Shown piece by piece: positions 35,554 to 47,182 of a stretch of DNA of 64,000 bases (positions within the stretch are counted from its first letter, which is position 1; each line of letters begins with the position of its first letter). The notes under the pieces are model-generated. The model had not been told where the DNA came from and ran no database searches. It saw only the letters and a list, made by a program, of their open reading frames with translations. The stretch covers positions 1,798,001 to 1,862,000 of the forward strand of contig CAKJVC010000150.1 of NCBI GenBank assembly GCA_918026815.1. The letters are read 5' to 3'. Both the position numbers and the translations under genes were made by a program. This DNA comes from Chalara sp. BL73. Its lineage: Eukaryota; Ascomycota; Leotiomycetes; Helotiales.

Positions 35554-36914
35554 CGATTTTGTAAGTCTCCTAGGGATAAATTTGCCATCTGAGTGATCAA
35601 AAACAGTATCCGACCGGCAGTGTCTTTCTCAGTAGGACTCTGGCCCTGAAATAGACTCGACCCACTGGGTAATAACAGACTCTAGATAGTGTCTTTTCGG
35701 AGCAGGACTCAAGGGGAGCTGGTCGATAGAGTCTTCGAGGAATGGTGTGTGTGGACGCCTTAAAGGGAGAAGCTTTTGGCTGTACAGTCTTACGGGTTTG
35801 TGGTGGGCAACGATATTCTAGCACATCATATATGTATCAGCACACTGCTTGTCAAAAACAATAACCACAACCAACCTTGAAACTGTGCTCTTGAAGTTCC
35901 CGGTGCCGGTGCCTCGACAGGACCCGAAGTTGGTACACGCATATTTGAGGTCGTTTCAACAGACTGTGAAGTCTGGGATCCGGTAGTCGTTGCTCAAGAG
36001 GGCTTTGAGATTCGTAGCAAGATCTTAGGATGTGGATCCAACTGCAGTCGTAGAGGAGCGGGAGGCTTACAGATCCGCGTAGATCGCAGCTGCATGATGA
36101 ACTTGGGCAGCCGTAGATAAAGTGTGGTGATAAGTGTTTGGTCTGGATGGACAAAGGCTGAGTTTGAGATACAGCTTATCGCATCCTCGGCAAAGGCGGT
36201 TATCTTAGCGATTTGATTTGTTCGCGATAAATTTGGGTGGAGTTATGTAATGGTTGGTCAATTGGTTCGCTGTCCACCCTGTTCGTGCATTACTACGGAG
36301 CCTGAGGCTACATAATAACTACGTGATGAAAAGAGCAAGGCATCTCCCATTTTCTGATTTTGTTATTCTACTAATTGTGGGCGTATAGCCCGAGAGTTAT
36401 TCCGAGGGTTCCCTGCTAGTCGAATAAAAGAATGAATTCAAGAAGGCCAGGTAATAAAATGTGATTAGGTGACATAACCCCTGAACTCTACCCCCTGTGA
36501 AAACGGCTCAAAGGAAGTGCGCTTAATACAATCAAGCATGATAGAACGTGAATTACACAATGATAATCAGAAGGTGTTGGGAATGCCGACAGGCTCTCTA
36601 TTTTTGACTATATGATACGTGTATGAAGTGTGTTCTAGCAATTTGTGTGTGTGAAAAGTCTTCAGCGCTACCGTTCCCCACTTAGTCAGAGACATGTCAG
36701 CTACCCTGGATTCTCAAATCCTAACATGCCGAGCCCCAGGCCTACGTCACACATGCTCGGTCCGTGACAGGAAGGTCTTAAAAGACAGTTGTTCGGATTT
36801 GGTACTTCGACCACATCTTTACTGTTTTATCTATTCAGATTGTGCTTGGGCGAGTCGATTCGCCCAACTAGGTATAGGCATGGGAACCACGGGTTCTGGT
36901 GCTAGCTATGGTTT
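35554..36914. other. Intergenic
   Basis: No gene recognised. The short frames at 35597-36154 (minus) could be a decayed 5' part of the DUF7924 gene. The 3' side of the zinc-finger NLR gene is at the right end. Confidence 0.4.
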
Positions 36915-39900
36915 TTACTGAGGTATTTGTCCAGGGATATTCTGGCTTCCTGGATGAGCCTGGCCTGGAGGCATGCCCAGACGGGGCTGTTGCCCTCTCG
37001 TCTGTGCCATAGCCATTTGCTGCTGTATCAGGTTAACCCTCATCGTTTGCTGTTGATATTGCTGCAGGCGATTCTTCATGATAAGGTTGCGGATCTGGTC
37101 ATCTGTCGCACCGGCCATGTTCGGATTCCCATTCCTGATGTTGTGTATATCCTGGGGAGTTACTTGGGGTATTCCCACCTGAGGCGCATTTATAGCATTT
37201 TGGGGATTGAATTGAGCCTGCGGCATTAGCTGACCGGGGCTCATTTGACCATTGGGCGTTGCACCCGGAGGCCTTCCAGCTTGCCGCAGCTGGTTGTATT
37301 GAGCCAGGACCTGTTCTATTCGCTCCGGTGGGATTGCAGCCATCTTCTGTTGTAACTCTGGCGACATGGTATTCAGAACCATCTGCTGTTGTGGCGTTCG
37401 CGGGTATCCTTGTGGAAATCTGGGATCCTGCGGTTGTCCAAACGGTGGATTTGGAATACCTTGAGGCAATTCTACCTGATTCATTGGCCCTGGCGTTCTA
37501 AGAGGAGTGTTAAGTGTCCCCATTGCCGGACTTCGCAGAGGAGGCATGGGCCCAGTGCTCGGAACAACGGGCAGCTTTAAACTGTCTGCAAGACTGGGGC
37601 CCTCCGCAATGACCGGATGGTACTTCTCATTGTGTTTTTTCAGGAGATTTCGGGTCGTAAATCCAGTCGCGAAATAGACGCATGATAGATGTACACAACG
37701 ATATCGTCGTTGATGCCGGGACTCGTGCTTGGCTCGTTGTGACAGAGATTCAAAGCCATCGACACTCAAGTCACAATGAAGGTATCTGCATACAAAAGCT
37801 GAAGCCCCATATGTATCTCGAAAGGCTTGCAGGTCCTTCCTATTGAGCTCAGGAAAGCGTACTACAACCTTGTCATCCAACAGAAACTCAGCCATCTGCT
37901 GGTAATAATGGCGGACCGTGCTGAAGTGCGTCGGATCGATATCACACGATTCCAAAGAAATCGCTGCTGGTTGTCAGAATTTGATGGTCGTATTTTGCTT
38001 TCTGGAATGCTTACTTTCAGGAGGCTTGTCCGAAGAATCCTCTTGATTCATTTTCGCTCTGAAGATAAGCACGTCCGAGACCAGTCTCCTAATATCTGGC
38101 AGATTGCTTAATGCCTCAAAACCGGGAGTTTCGGTTATGTCTTTATCTGTACTACTTCTAGATGTGGAGTCAGGCGAATTGAATCCTGCTTTCTTAAACC
38201 TCAGCAGCAACTGAAGTTGATCTATAAGTTCCGTGGAGAATTGGCGTTGGTGTTGGTCTAACAGGCCGCAATATGCTAAAAGATGTTTGTACCAGAACTT
38301 ATCGGCGTATATTTGAAGGCCATGAAAGCCTCGAACAACAATAGCCGCCCTTTCAGCATCTGTGGAATACACCGGAAGCAAAGAGATACAGGAATTCAGA
38401 AAAGTTACGCAAGAAAATGAAATATCCAAATGCGCGTTTTCACGCCAAATAAAAGGGCGCGCTGCTTGATATTCTTCTTCAAGAATATATCTATAGAAGT
38501 CAGCGATTGTGCGTCCTTCGCCATAAAAAGAGCTGATTACTCTTTTGCTGAAAAGTGCACGAAATCTATAGTACTGGCAGGGCCCTCTTCGATAAGAGGT
38601 CGGCAAAGATCCAGTATTTCTTTTCGAATTTTCGTCTTAGGCGTTAAAGTCGTATTTGAAGCGTCAAAAGCGATCCCATCGAGTAGTTCGTAGCTTTTCA
38701 GGATCCTGTAAGAACAGGCCATCCATCCTAGAATCCGAATAGCCACGTATCTTGCATATCTGGAATTGTTGGGATCCATGATTCTGTCGAGAATACGTCC
38801 GTATCTACAGGTCTGTTAGTGGTCTAGAATAGTATGATTTGCAGAACTGCGAATGTATTTCTTACGCTGCTTTAAGGCCCTTTGGTAAGCTCACGGCTGT
38901 TTCTTCTAAAACGGCATCACTATAGCAATATTTAAGCTCATCAACGACTAATCGGACCCACAAGAACATGCCTATACAGCGATTAGCATTGTCTTCGTTA
39001 TAGCGTTGAACTTGATCACCATTTGCTTTTTCTACTAAAACCAGTTCAATTCTGTCCAATAAATCTTGATCAGATGTATGAAGTTTCGCTATTTTGTATT
39101 TCACAAATGCTCGAATATCCCAGTCCACTTCCTGGCGCCCGTCCAGTGAAATATAAGGCTGTTCAGAAAGCTTTTTACGGATATGCACTTCTTTTCGACT
39201 CGAAAAAAGAACTTTGCAGCGTGTTGTTGGGCCTGTGCAAACTGCCTGAAGTTCTTTTAATATCGCTTTCTGATTTTCTTTCGAGCATTCGTCAATCCCA
39301 TCAACAACGATTCTTGCATATGCGATAATCTCAAGAAGCTGTGGCACCAGAATTTTGAGTTGAGCCATTCCGCAATTTGCTCCTTTATAAATATACTCAT
39401 TAGCGATAAAAGTGCTAATATTAGGATGCTGTCTGAGAATTTGAAGTACAATAGTCGTCAGGATCTGATAACAAACGTTTCCAGTATTTTGACTGTTACA
39501 AAAGTAATAACAAGCAGTTAAACCCGGTGTGCTCATGAGTATTTGAACGATATACGAGCACATGACACTTTTGCCTTTAATAGTGGTATTAGCAACGGCA
39601 TTATTTCGGCGCGCAATAAGAATGTACCTGATCCGGGCTTTCCATCAAGCCAAAGGCACGGACGTTTAGCATCATCCTTCATCCAACTCTTCAACTGCGG
39701 CTCATTCGCCATCCACTCGCAGGTTTTCTCGTGCCGTCTTTCTGACATTCTTTCTTGCTCTGTCTCTTGGGTCTTTTCATCGAAAGAAAGCCACGAAATA
39801 GAGTGATGTAATTGAGAAATTCGCACATTCTTTTCGTTTTCCTCGAGTACTTCTAGCTCTTGTTTCCGCCTCTGTCGAATCTCATCTTGCATTCTGGTGC

Positions 39901-40671
39901 GCGACTCTTTCGCTTCCACAATGTCAAATGAAGCAGCCTCAACGTCGACAAAATCTCGCTGCTTTTTTAGGGAATCGATGATGCAGTCGAACCGACTTCC
40001 AAAGTCCTTCCAGAGAGAAAGAAATATAACATGCCATGCTACAGTCGATTTTCAGTAAACAACGAGTAGTCAAGGTGGAGCTCAATTACCTCTTCGCCGA
40101 AAGAATTTGTATGCGCGTTGATGGAAACTTAGAATTTCCGTGTATACTGCAGCAAGGACATGTTGAAATTCGAGATTATCGCAAAAAGCCACCTTGTAAC
40201 GGTCGAATCGTGGCAGGGCAGCGCCAATATCAGCGTACGCCGAAAGCAAAGCGTCAAAAACATCGCGATAATGACTTGCAATCTAATGAGCTAGTGAGCA
40301 GTGAGCACGAGATTTGGGAGCCAGTTAGATATCCAAACCTCAAGCATCAACTTAATTGGAGCCTACATATCGTGAGCCATTTCGTCCAGTAAGTCAACCA
40401 AATGCGTACGAACCCAAACGTATGGCAAGTAAGGTGTTCCATTACACAAGACCTCAATTACCTTACTGTACTTTTCAATCCCTCGTAACAAAGGCTCGAT
40501 GCGGCGTAAGTTCTGGGCTGATTGCCGCTTCCTCTGTTTGCTGTCGATCTCTCGAACAGCTGACCAGACATCTTTCAGCTCTGTCGACGCAAAGTTGTGC
40601 GCATCTTCTTCGGAAACCGACCGTTTGAGCTTTTCGAACGCGTCGGCTATTATACTTGTTGGATTCGCCAT
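36915..40671 (-). CDS. DUF7708-type N-domain / NACHT / zinc-finger protein
   Basis: Nine exons join in phase to give 1112 residues: 40671-40414, 40362-40339, 40282-40090, 40038-39628, 39574-39020, 38971-38866, 38804-38541, 38490-38015, 37966-36915. The N-terminus is the helical domain usual before fungal STAND NTPases (FEKLKRSVSEEDAHNF, RIEPLLRGIEKYSKVIEVLC, PYLPYVW then APIKLMLE). The P-loop GKPGSGKS and Walker B RIVVDGIDEC follow, then VLFSSRKEVHI and HFSAKEYILEEEY of the winged-helix region. Instead of WD40, TPR or ankyrin repeats, the C-terminus has two C2H2-like fingers (FVCRYLHC..H..H and YRCVHLSC..H..H) and a Pro/Gln/Met-rich tail. Exon 2 is a 24-nt microexon. The zinc fingers suggest nucleic-acid or protein binding. 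The gene shares a 292-bp divergent promoter with a SNF2 ATPase. Confidence 0.88.
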
Positions 40672-40963
40672 GCGCGATAGAAAGCAAGCTGATAAATGAT
40701 CAAGAATGAGGAGGAAATCGGAAGAAGAAGAGGAGGTTCTGCAACAAGGCTGTGCTCTCACTTTGTCACACTCACACTCTGAATGGGGCTGAGTCGAGTA
40801 CTCATAGAAACCCACAGGAGCTGGCACTTCGATTTTGATCATCAGCTGCACGTCGCAGTGTCGCTCAATAGACCTTTATCCATCAAGGTTGCTCTCAAAA
40901 CTGTATTGGCAAATGGGTGGACCATCTCAGGAACATCATTAGAAAGATATTCGGTTGTGGAAT
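40672..40963. promoter_or_regulatory. Divergent promoter between NACHT-ZnF and SNF2 genes
   Basis: The two start codons face away from each other and are 292 bp apart, with no other gene between. Transcription of both genes is probably driven from here. I see no clear TATA box; CACTTTGTCACACTCACACT on the plus strand near 40759 is a mild repeat. Confidence 0.55.
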
Positions 40964-43900
40964 ATGAATGTGCGGGATGACGGCGCCCGACCGGCCAAGC
41001 GTAAGCGACTCAACATCCTCAGCGACCACCCAACTCAAGTAGCAAGACCAACATCTCCTCGTACAAATTCTCATCAGTCTCTTGTGGGCTCTCATGGACC
41101 GCTTCCCGAACCAGAAGGATATAATGAAAGTGGAGTTTGGCCTGCTAATGGAGCGTACGTATTGGCCAGCGCCAATAGATCTACCAGCCAAGAGAGCCTG
41201 AGCAGGGTTGGACAGGAGCCATTGGAGTGCTGCTACGGAATGGTTAGTAGGAGATCAATTGCTTCCGACCATACCTCTGCTAGATCGCTAATTGAACTTT
41301 TACACAGTTATGTGATATCCCCGCAAAGCTCAGGTGCGGATCCCCGAATTCGAAAAATATCTCCGTCGACTTTTATAGCCCCAACCATCTTTCCTCGACG
41401 CTCGACTGCGGTTCAATCACTTTCGATATACCATGCCCAATGTCGGCACGAATTCTTGATGAGCTGGAAAACGTGGCTGAGATCAAAACGCAGCTGTACT
41501 GCCATTCGAAACTTGAGTCTTCCCCCGAAGGAAGCACTCGTCAGAATGGCAGACACTGTAGAAAACGAAATCCACCGGAGTCGTGGTCTCTAAACATAAT
41601 TATCTTCGGCACAGAGAGTCTTGAGGAAAAGGTGGGAGAATATTTGTCGAAGCGCAAGATGTATCTTCAAGATCCACTTGGGTGTGAACGCTGCGTCCCG
41701 TACCGAAACCCACATGTCATCCCACCGGATTCAGGCGAGACGGTGATGACCGATTCATTTGATTTGGCACTTGGAAATCTTGAAATCGAGCGACTGGAAG
41801 CTGGACCTAATTTGCTTGCACAATTGATGGAGGGTGACATCCCGTTGCCAGAGACCGAAGCACCTGATATTGTGAAAACTGTCTTATTTCGGTAGATTCC
41901 CCTTTTGACTTCAGGTTTACAAATAGCTGATAGATGCTACAGGCATCAGAAGCAGGCGTTAACTTTCATGACGCGTCGGGAGGAAGGCTGGGGCATGGAG
42001 GATGGTACTCGTGACATATGGAGCCGACAAAGAGATTCTTTAGGGCGGTTCAAGTAACCTCGAAAATCCCCTTCAAAGTTCAGTCAATAACACGCGTCGA
42101 CAGCTATATCAATAATGTCAGTGGATACAGCACAGACGAAGCGCCCCCAGACTTCCGTGGTGGTCTGCTAGCGGATGACATGGGTTTAGGCAAGACCCTC
42201 AGCATGATATGTCTAATTGCAGCCAACCAGGCTTGCCCAACTCATTCATTACCTCGTGTAGCTCCTGCCCCCCTTAATTCTATGCCATCTGCCGTCACAA
42301 AGACCACTTTGCTCATTGTACCTTTAACATGTACGTGTAAATGTAGCAGCTACTGCTGCCTGACTAACGGGGGAACAGTAATACAAGCCTGGGAAAAGCA
42401 ATTCTCTTTGTGAGTCTCTTAATATTTTGGGGGTGTTTCTAGAGCCGTACTTGATCTCTTATGGTACTGAAACCGTTTAGACATCTCCAACCAGGGAAAT
42501 TGAAATGTTACATTTACCATGGCCAGAACAGGAAAGGCACAGAGTCCCTAGGGCAGTACGATGTTGTCATTACAACATACCGTACGGTCTCTACTATCTG
42601 GAGGAACCACAATGGACAGTTAGGAAACGAGAAATCTATATTTTCGTTGACCTGGCATCGTGTGATTTTGGATGAAGGTGAAATTCCCCATAAAATCCGC
42701 TTAAGCACTACTAATTTAAACAGCTCATACCATCCAAAACCCACACAGCCATCTAGCTCAAGCGTGCTACGCTCTCCGTTCAACGAGGCGATGGGCGATT
42801 ACCGGAACTCCCATCCAAAATAAGCTCGCAGATTTTGCTAGCATTGTCAAATTCTTGCAGGTTCATCCTTATTCCGATCAGAAGACTTTCGAAGAGGAAA
42901 TATTCAGACCGTGGCAGAATCGTCACGGTACGGACGCCCAAGGATTTCTGAGACTTAAAACTCTGGTGAGGGCTATAACCATCAGCCGTACCAAAGCCGT
43001 AGTTCAGCTTCCACCTCGAGTCGACGAGATTCATCATCTCAACTTTACGCCAGCTGAACGGGAGAAGTACGAGGCTTCAAAGGCCCGATCAAGAACACTA
43101 CTCCAAGAAGCTATCTCTTCCGGAAATCAAGATTGCAAAACTTTCAATGCGCTATCGCTACTTAATATTCTCCGTTTGATTTGCAATCATGGTCTTCTCG
43201 CCCGATCTACTCTAGAAAAGGAAACATCTCAAACCCCTCAAAGTTTGCTGGGAGGTTGGTCTCTAGGGGAGGCTTCTGACTCGGTTTATAGCAATATTTT
43301 GGGTGGTGCTGCCTCTTGCTCCAGTTGCGGCTCAAACCTACTGGAGGATATTCTCGAAGGCTCAGCGTCGTCTGGTATTGAGATTCAACGTCAAATGACC
43401 CCTTCTGAGCAGATGATCTGCGAGCAATGCAATTCTGAGACCAGCGATGATGGAATAGGCCGATCGCTTTGGAATAATCGAGATTTACCAGACAGTGCCC
43501 AAAGTTCGGCGCCTGCAACACCAGTAGCGGACAATGAAGTGGCATTTACCATTAAATCCATGTCTACGAAGATCAAAGCTCTTGTGGCAGATCTTTGCAA
43601 ACACAATACCACCGAGAAAAGGTCTTCATCAACTTCCACATTGTAGTACTTGTTCAAACAGCTAACGTTTTCCAGTGTTGTGTTCTCATACTGGACCAAC
43701 ACGCTTGATCTTGTTCAGTTGATGTTGAATGACAAAGGGATCTTATTTACGAGAATTGATGGGAAAACGTCTCTTCCTAAAAGAAAGGAGGCTCTACGTG
43801 CTTTCCAGTATAATGATTCCATCCGTGTCATTCTTGTTTCCATCACTTGTGGTGGTGCTGGGTGAGTTGTTTTCATAAATAGTGTCGGCTTCCGTCACTG

Positions 43901-44333
43901 ATCGGTGCTCGCAGTCTCGATCTCACCACTGGTTCACGAGCATATCTTCTCGAGCCTCACTGGAACCCAATGATTGAAGAACAAGCTCTTTGTCGCGTCC
44001 ACCGAGTTGGCCAAAAGCGCAACGTCACTACAATACGATACTTGATGCGAGATTCATTTGAAGAGGTAAGCCTTTGCAAACTCGTGCACTGAATTATCCG
44101 TGCATCCGATGCTGACCACGAGTTACTCCACAATATTAAAGATACTGACAAGCTCATAGCAAATCGTCGACATCCAAAAGCGGAAAGAGATGCTGGCACA
44201 AGTAACGTTTACCCAAAGTCTCTTGTCAGAAAATGGTATTGGTTTAGGAACGTTGCAGGTATGTTTTGAACTAATTTACGGCTCAACTGTAATTTTAACA
44301 TTGCTGCAGTACTTAAAATCTGTCCTCAAATGA
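40964..44333 (+). CDS. SNF2-family DNA-dependent ATPase (Rad5/Rad16-like)
   Basis: Eleven exons join in phase to 928 residues: 40964-41242, 41308-41891, 41943-42053, 42104-42330, 42379-42409, 42481-42677, 42724-43621, 43676-43861, 43915-44065, 44160-44258, 44310-44333. The helicase motifs are in order: HQKQALTFMTRREEGWGM, motif I GGLLADDMGLGKT, Ia TLLIVPLTLIQAWEKQ, motif II DEAH (split by the intron at 42678-42723), motif III ITGTPIQNKLADF, then motif V ITCGGAGLDL and motif VI QALCRVHRVGQKR. Between the two lobes a cysteine-rich insert (CSSC..CEQC) sits where Rad5-type proteins have a RING finger, but it is not a full RING. The protein should translocate on DNA and remodel chromatin or act in damage tolerance. 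The ATG at 40964 gives a Lys/Arg-rich start (RPAKRKRLN), a possible nuclear signal. Confidence 0.9.
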
Positions 44334-45175
44334 GGAATCCATATCAAACTTGCGTTTGAATGATTAGAGTCTCACATCGAGTCCATGGGGTTTGGAGGAA
44401 TTTTCCCGCATCAAGGTGCGCTCGACCAGTAAGACTTGTCCCACCGGCGCTAGATATTCATGTCTAGAGTTTTTCAGAGCTTGGCGGATCGGAAAAGAAG
44501 ACGGCGATTTCAAATAGATATTACTAGCCAATCATTGAGTCCATTAGAGCAAGCCGCGATTCTTTTCACCTCGCATCCTACAATCTTCTCTCCAGCCACA
44601 CCTAACCTTCTCTTAAACATCCCAACTCCACCATTTCAGGCTCCCCTCAGCATTCCCCCAACCTATCTTAAGCTGAACCTGGAACCTCTGCCTCAACCAA
44701 GATGCCAATTAACTCATTTGTGCACTGCTCGACAAAACGGCATAATTTGGCTTTTTTAATAATACAATAAGTCTGAGTATTGCGGTTTAGGCTGCCGAAT
44801 TCAAGTGATTTAGTCGGTGTTTTACACAGCCTTAACTGCTCGCAACATTTGCCTTGTGCACAACTTGCGTGCTTTCGCTTGGCAATTGTGACCCTTATAA
44901 AAATGTGCTTTTGCGAACCCAAAGGTGCCTTAAAGTGGCACCCTTTCTTTTACTGTTAAGGCGGTGCATATCAGGTGCCGTACTGGTATATGTAGTAGGA
45001 TAAGCTATTTAGCAGGCGATGTCGGATGTTGTACCATTTTAGCGCAGTGGTAGAAGCTTATCAACCTAGCACTTGACAGTGCAAGCTCCCTGTATTTTAA
45101 TGGCTTTTTAAGCCTCCGTCTCTCCAATTCAAAAACAATCAAACTCAGTTTTGAAAACTGTCTTCATTCTTTTCT
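44334..45175. other. Intergenic with a tRNA-like A-box segment
   Basis: No gene supported. A plus-strand frame at 44460-44759 (99 codons) has no motif. At 45037-45057 TTTTAGCGCAGTGGTAGAAG resembles a tRNA A box (D-arm), but no matching acceptor stem or B box (GGTTCRANYCC) was found, so this may be a SINE remnant or chance. Confidence 0.35.
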
Positions 45176-45349
45176 TGTCACGTCGCGTGCTCCCAAGCAC
45201 ACGTGATCCATATTAGGCGAGCTCCCCGAGCTCCTCGTGTATATATAGCCTGCTCTCCTCGAGCTCCCTCTTCCTTCCTTAGCTATAGATTCTCGTATAG
45301 TACCACAGCTGCCCTCTGTATCTGTAGATCCACAGCTCGTGCCGTGACA
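45176..45349 (+). mobile_element. Solo LTR-like element, family C, left copy
   Basis: A 174-bp element begins TGTCACGTCGCG and ends GTGCCGTGACA. An inverted copy of the same length lies at 46033-46206. Its own flanks (TTTCT on the left, GTAGC on the right) do not match each other, but each matches one flank of the other copy in reverse complement. This points to an inversion between the copies. TG..CA ends and 5-bp duplications favour a small LTR. Confidence 0.8.
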
Positions 45350-46032
45350 GTAGCAGCAGCTGTAGCTGGCTATGGGCTGTTCATGCCGTTTGCAGCCCAG
45401 ATCGTCGCGTAGCTGAAAACCTTAATCCCTCTCGTAAGGAAACTTATTCCATATCCGAAGTCTTGAACGGATCCTAGCTGTTACAGTATAGCAAAATATC
45501 ACTATTCAAAGTGTTAGCCAGAAAACAAAACAGCAAAAAAGAAGAAAGAGCACTAAGTAATAAAAGTTCAATAGTGGATACAATGTTTATAAGATTGTAA
45601 ATGAAAGCTGCAAGAAAAAAAAAAAAAAGGGTTTCGAGAATCCTCGCAGAGGGAATTACCAGGAATGTGTTCGGAGTAGTAAAAAGGCACAGGGTGTCAC
45701 GGCCCTGGCCCTATCTCGAGCTTGGCGCCAAGCACTGCAGAGCTCGGTAGAGCTTGGCCCCTGTTACTACAGGGCTCGGCACCTCAGAGCTTGGCAACCA
45801 ACGCTACAGGGCTCGCTTACACTGGCCCCTGGCCAGCATCCTGTATATAAAGCACTGCTCTCCTTCCCTTCTTCTGCCTGTAGTTTGTTCTCTTCGTTAT
45901 AACAATTGATAGTTGTTCATACCTTTGCATCCTTCTACCTAGATCCACGGATCGAGATCCCTGTGCAGCTTGAGTTGTTACACAGGGCTAGTTGAGAGCC
46001 CGATACTTGTGCGAGAAAGAAAGCGAAAGAAA
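45350..46032. other. Segment inverted between two family C elements
   Basis: This 683-bp stretch lies between two inverted 174-bp elements and appears inverted relative to its ancestral orientation. Its left part (to about 45500), read in reverse complement, continues repeat family R. It contains a complete family B solo LTR (45695-45982) and an A-rich tract near 45610. No gene is seen. Confidence 0.7.
45695..45982 (+). mobile_element. Solo LTR, family B, with CAGGG target duplication
   Basis: This 288-bp copy begins TGTCACGGCCC and ends GAGTTGTTACA, with a perfect 5-bp duplication CAGGG at 45690-45694 and 45983-45987. It includes the family TATATAAAG box and is longer than its relatives because of a duplicated GAGCTTGGC-type block near its 5' end. 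Confidence 0.88.
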
Positions 46033-46206
46033 TGTCACGGCACGCGCTGTGGATCTACAGATACAGAGGGCAACGGTGGTGCAATACGAGAATCTATAGC
46101 TAAGGAAGGAAGAGGGGGCTCGGGGAGAGCAGGCTATATATACACGAGGAGCTCGGGGAGCTCGCCTAATATGGATCACGTGTGCTTGGGAGCACGCGAC
46201 GTGACA
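46033..46206 (-). mobile_element. Solo LTR-like element, family C, right copy
   Basis: This is the 174-bp inverted partner of 45176-45349, flanked by AGAAA on the left and GCTAC on the right. The reverse complements of these flanks (TTTCT, GTAGC) are the flanks of the other copy. Confidence 0.8.
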
Positions 46207-46352
46207 GCTACAGGCTTGCAGCTACTCCTAGGGCGTATGTCCTAGATTGCGGTGGGCTTCAGCTGCTAGAATACTTTCTGAGCTGCAAACAGCGTAACTA
46301 GCCCATGACCAGCTACAGGCTTACAGCCACTACAAAAGCGTATGACCTAAAC
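46207..46352 (+). repeat. Repeat family R, right-hand pieces
   Basis: Two imperfect copies of the right part of repeat family R (ACAGGCTTGCAG.., ACAGGCTTACAGCCACTACA) lie in tandem and match 32311-32390. A family B solo LTR interrupts the second copy at 46353. Confidence 0.6.
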
Positions 46353-46579
46353 TGTCACGGCCCTGCCCCTATCTCGCTTAGGGGCTCGGCCCCTGACGCC
46401 ACAGGACCTCGCTTACACTGGCCCCTGACCAACCTCCTGTATATAAGCACTGCTTTCCTTCCCTTTCTTCTGTCTGTAGCTTGTTCTCTTAGTTATAACA
46501 ATTGGTAGTCGTTCACACTTTTGAGTCCTTCTCCTTGAGATCTACGGATCGAGATCCCTGTTCGCCTTGAGTTGTTACA
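46353..46579 (+). mobile_element. Solo LTR, family B, third copy
   Basis: A 227-bp copy from TGTCACGGCCCTGCCC to GAGTTGTTACA. The flanks (TAAAC and CCTTT) do not match, so this solo LTR may come from recombination between LTRs of different insertions. Confidence 0.78.
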
Positions 46580-47182
46580 CCTTTGCGCCTAACTTACAAA
46601 AAGCCTTCTTTTATAGCAGAACAGACTTCCTTCCCCATAGCACTGTCGTTAAGCTCTTACTACTCTTCATACTAGGTTAATAACAGGGTCTTATTTAAGC
46701 TTTAGAACCTCGCTACCATGCTTGGGGGTTATTGCTAGCTTTGTGTCTGCACATAATTATCACGGTGTACTTTACTTACAGTGGCTGCCACGCCTCTGGC
46801 TGTAGTGTCTGTGGCTGTGTGAAGTCTTAGCAAGCGGGCCGGCCTTAGCCCCACAGCCTTGTGATCCAACTCAACCTTGGCCATACCTCCAGTCAACCAA
46901 CTCACCTCTCATGTAAATCTGTGGGCTGGAGTGCCCCGCACCTCAGACAATAACATCACATAATACATACTGCTGCTACTTATCATCATTATCTCACCTT
47001 TTATCGTTTTGGCACGTCCAGTGCGACATTATATATCACTTATAAGCATCACTAGAGGCCCACTTTCGTTTCGCTGAACGCAAGTCTGTTATTGCGATCG
47101 ATCAGTCAATCGGCGTTTTCAACGGCAATCAGCCCCGGGCACGGACTGGCCAACTATTAAGTAATCGACTAACAAGTAGATT
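46580..47182. other. Upstream region of the HET gene
   Basis: No gene. At about 46681-46712 a block of about 28 bp (reverse complement GGTTCTAAAGCTTAAATAAG) is repeated in opposite orientation after the HET gene at 49752-49780. Confidence 0.45.

Noticed and set aside
44460..44759. Plus-strand open frame of 99 codons after the SNF2 gene
   Set aside because: It has an ATG but no recognisable motif, and its composition (Pro/Leu-rich in a low-complexity stretch) looks non-coding.
45037..45057. tRNA gene suggested by an A-box-like TAGCGCAGTGGTAGAAG
   Set aside because: No paired acceptor stem, anticodon arm or B box can be fitted; at best a SINE remnant.
45988..46179. Paired open frames of 63-69 codons at 45203-45412 and 45988-46179 with nearly the same protein
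   Set aside because: They lie inside the two inverted 174-bp elements and are similar only because the elements are copies.
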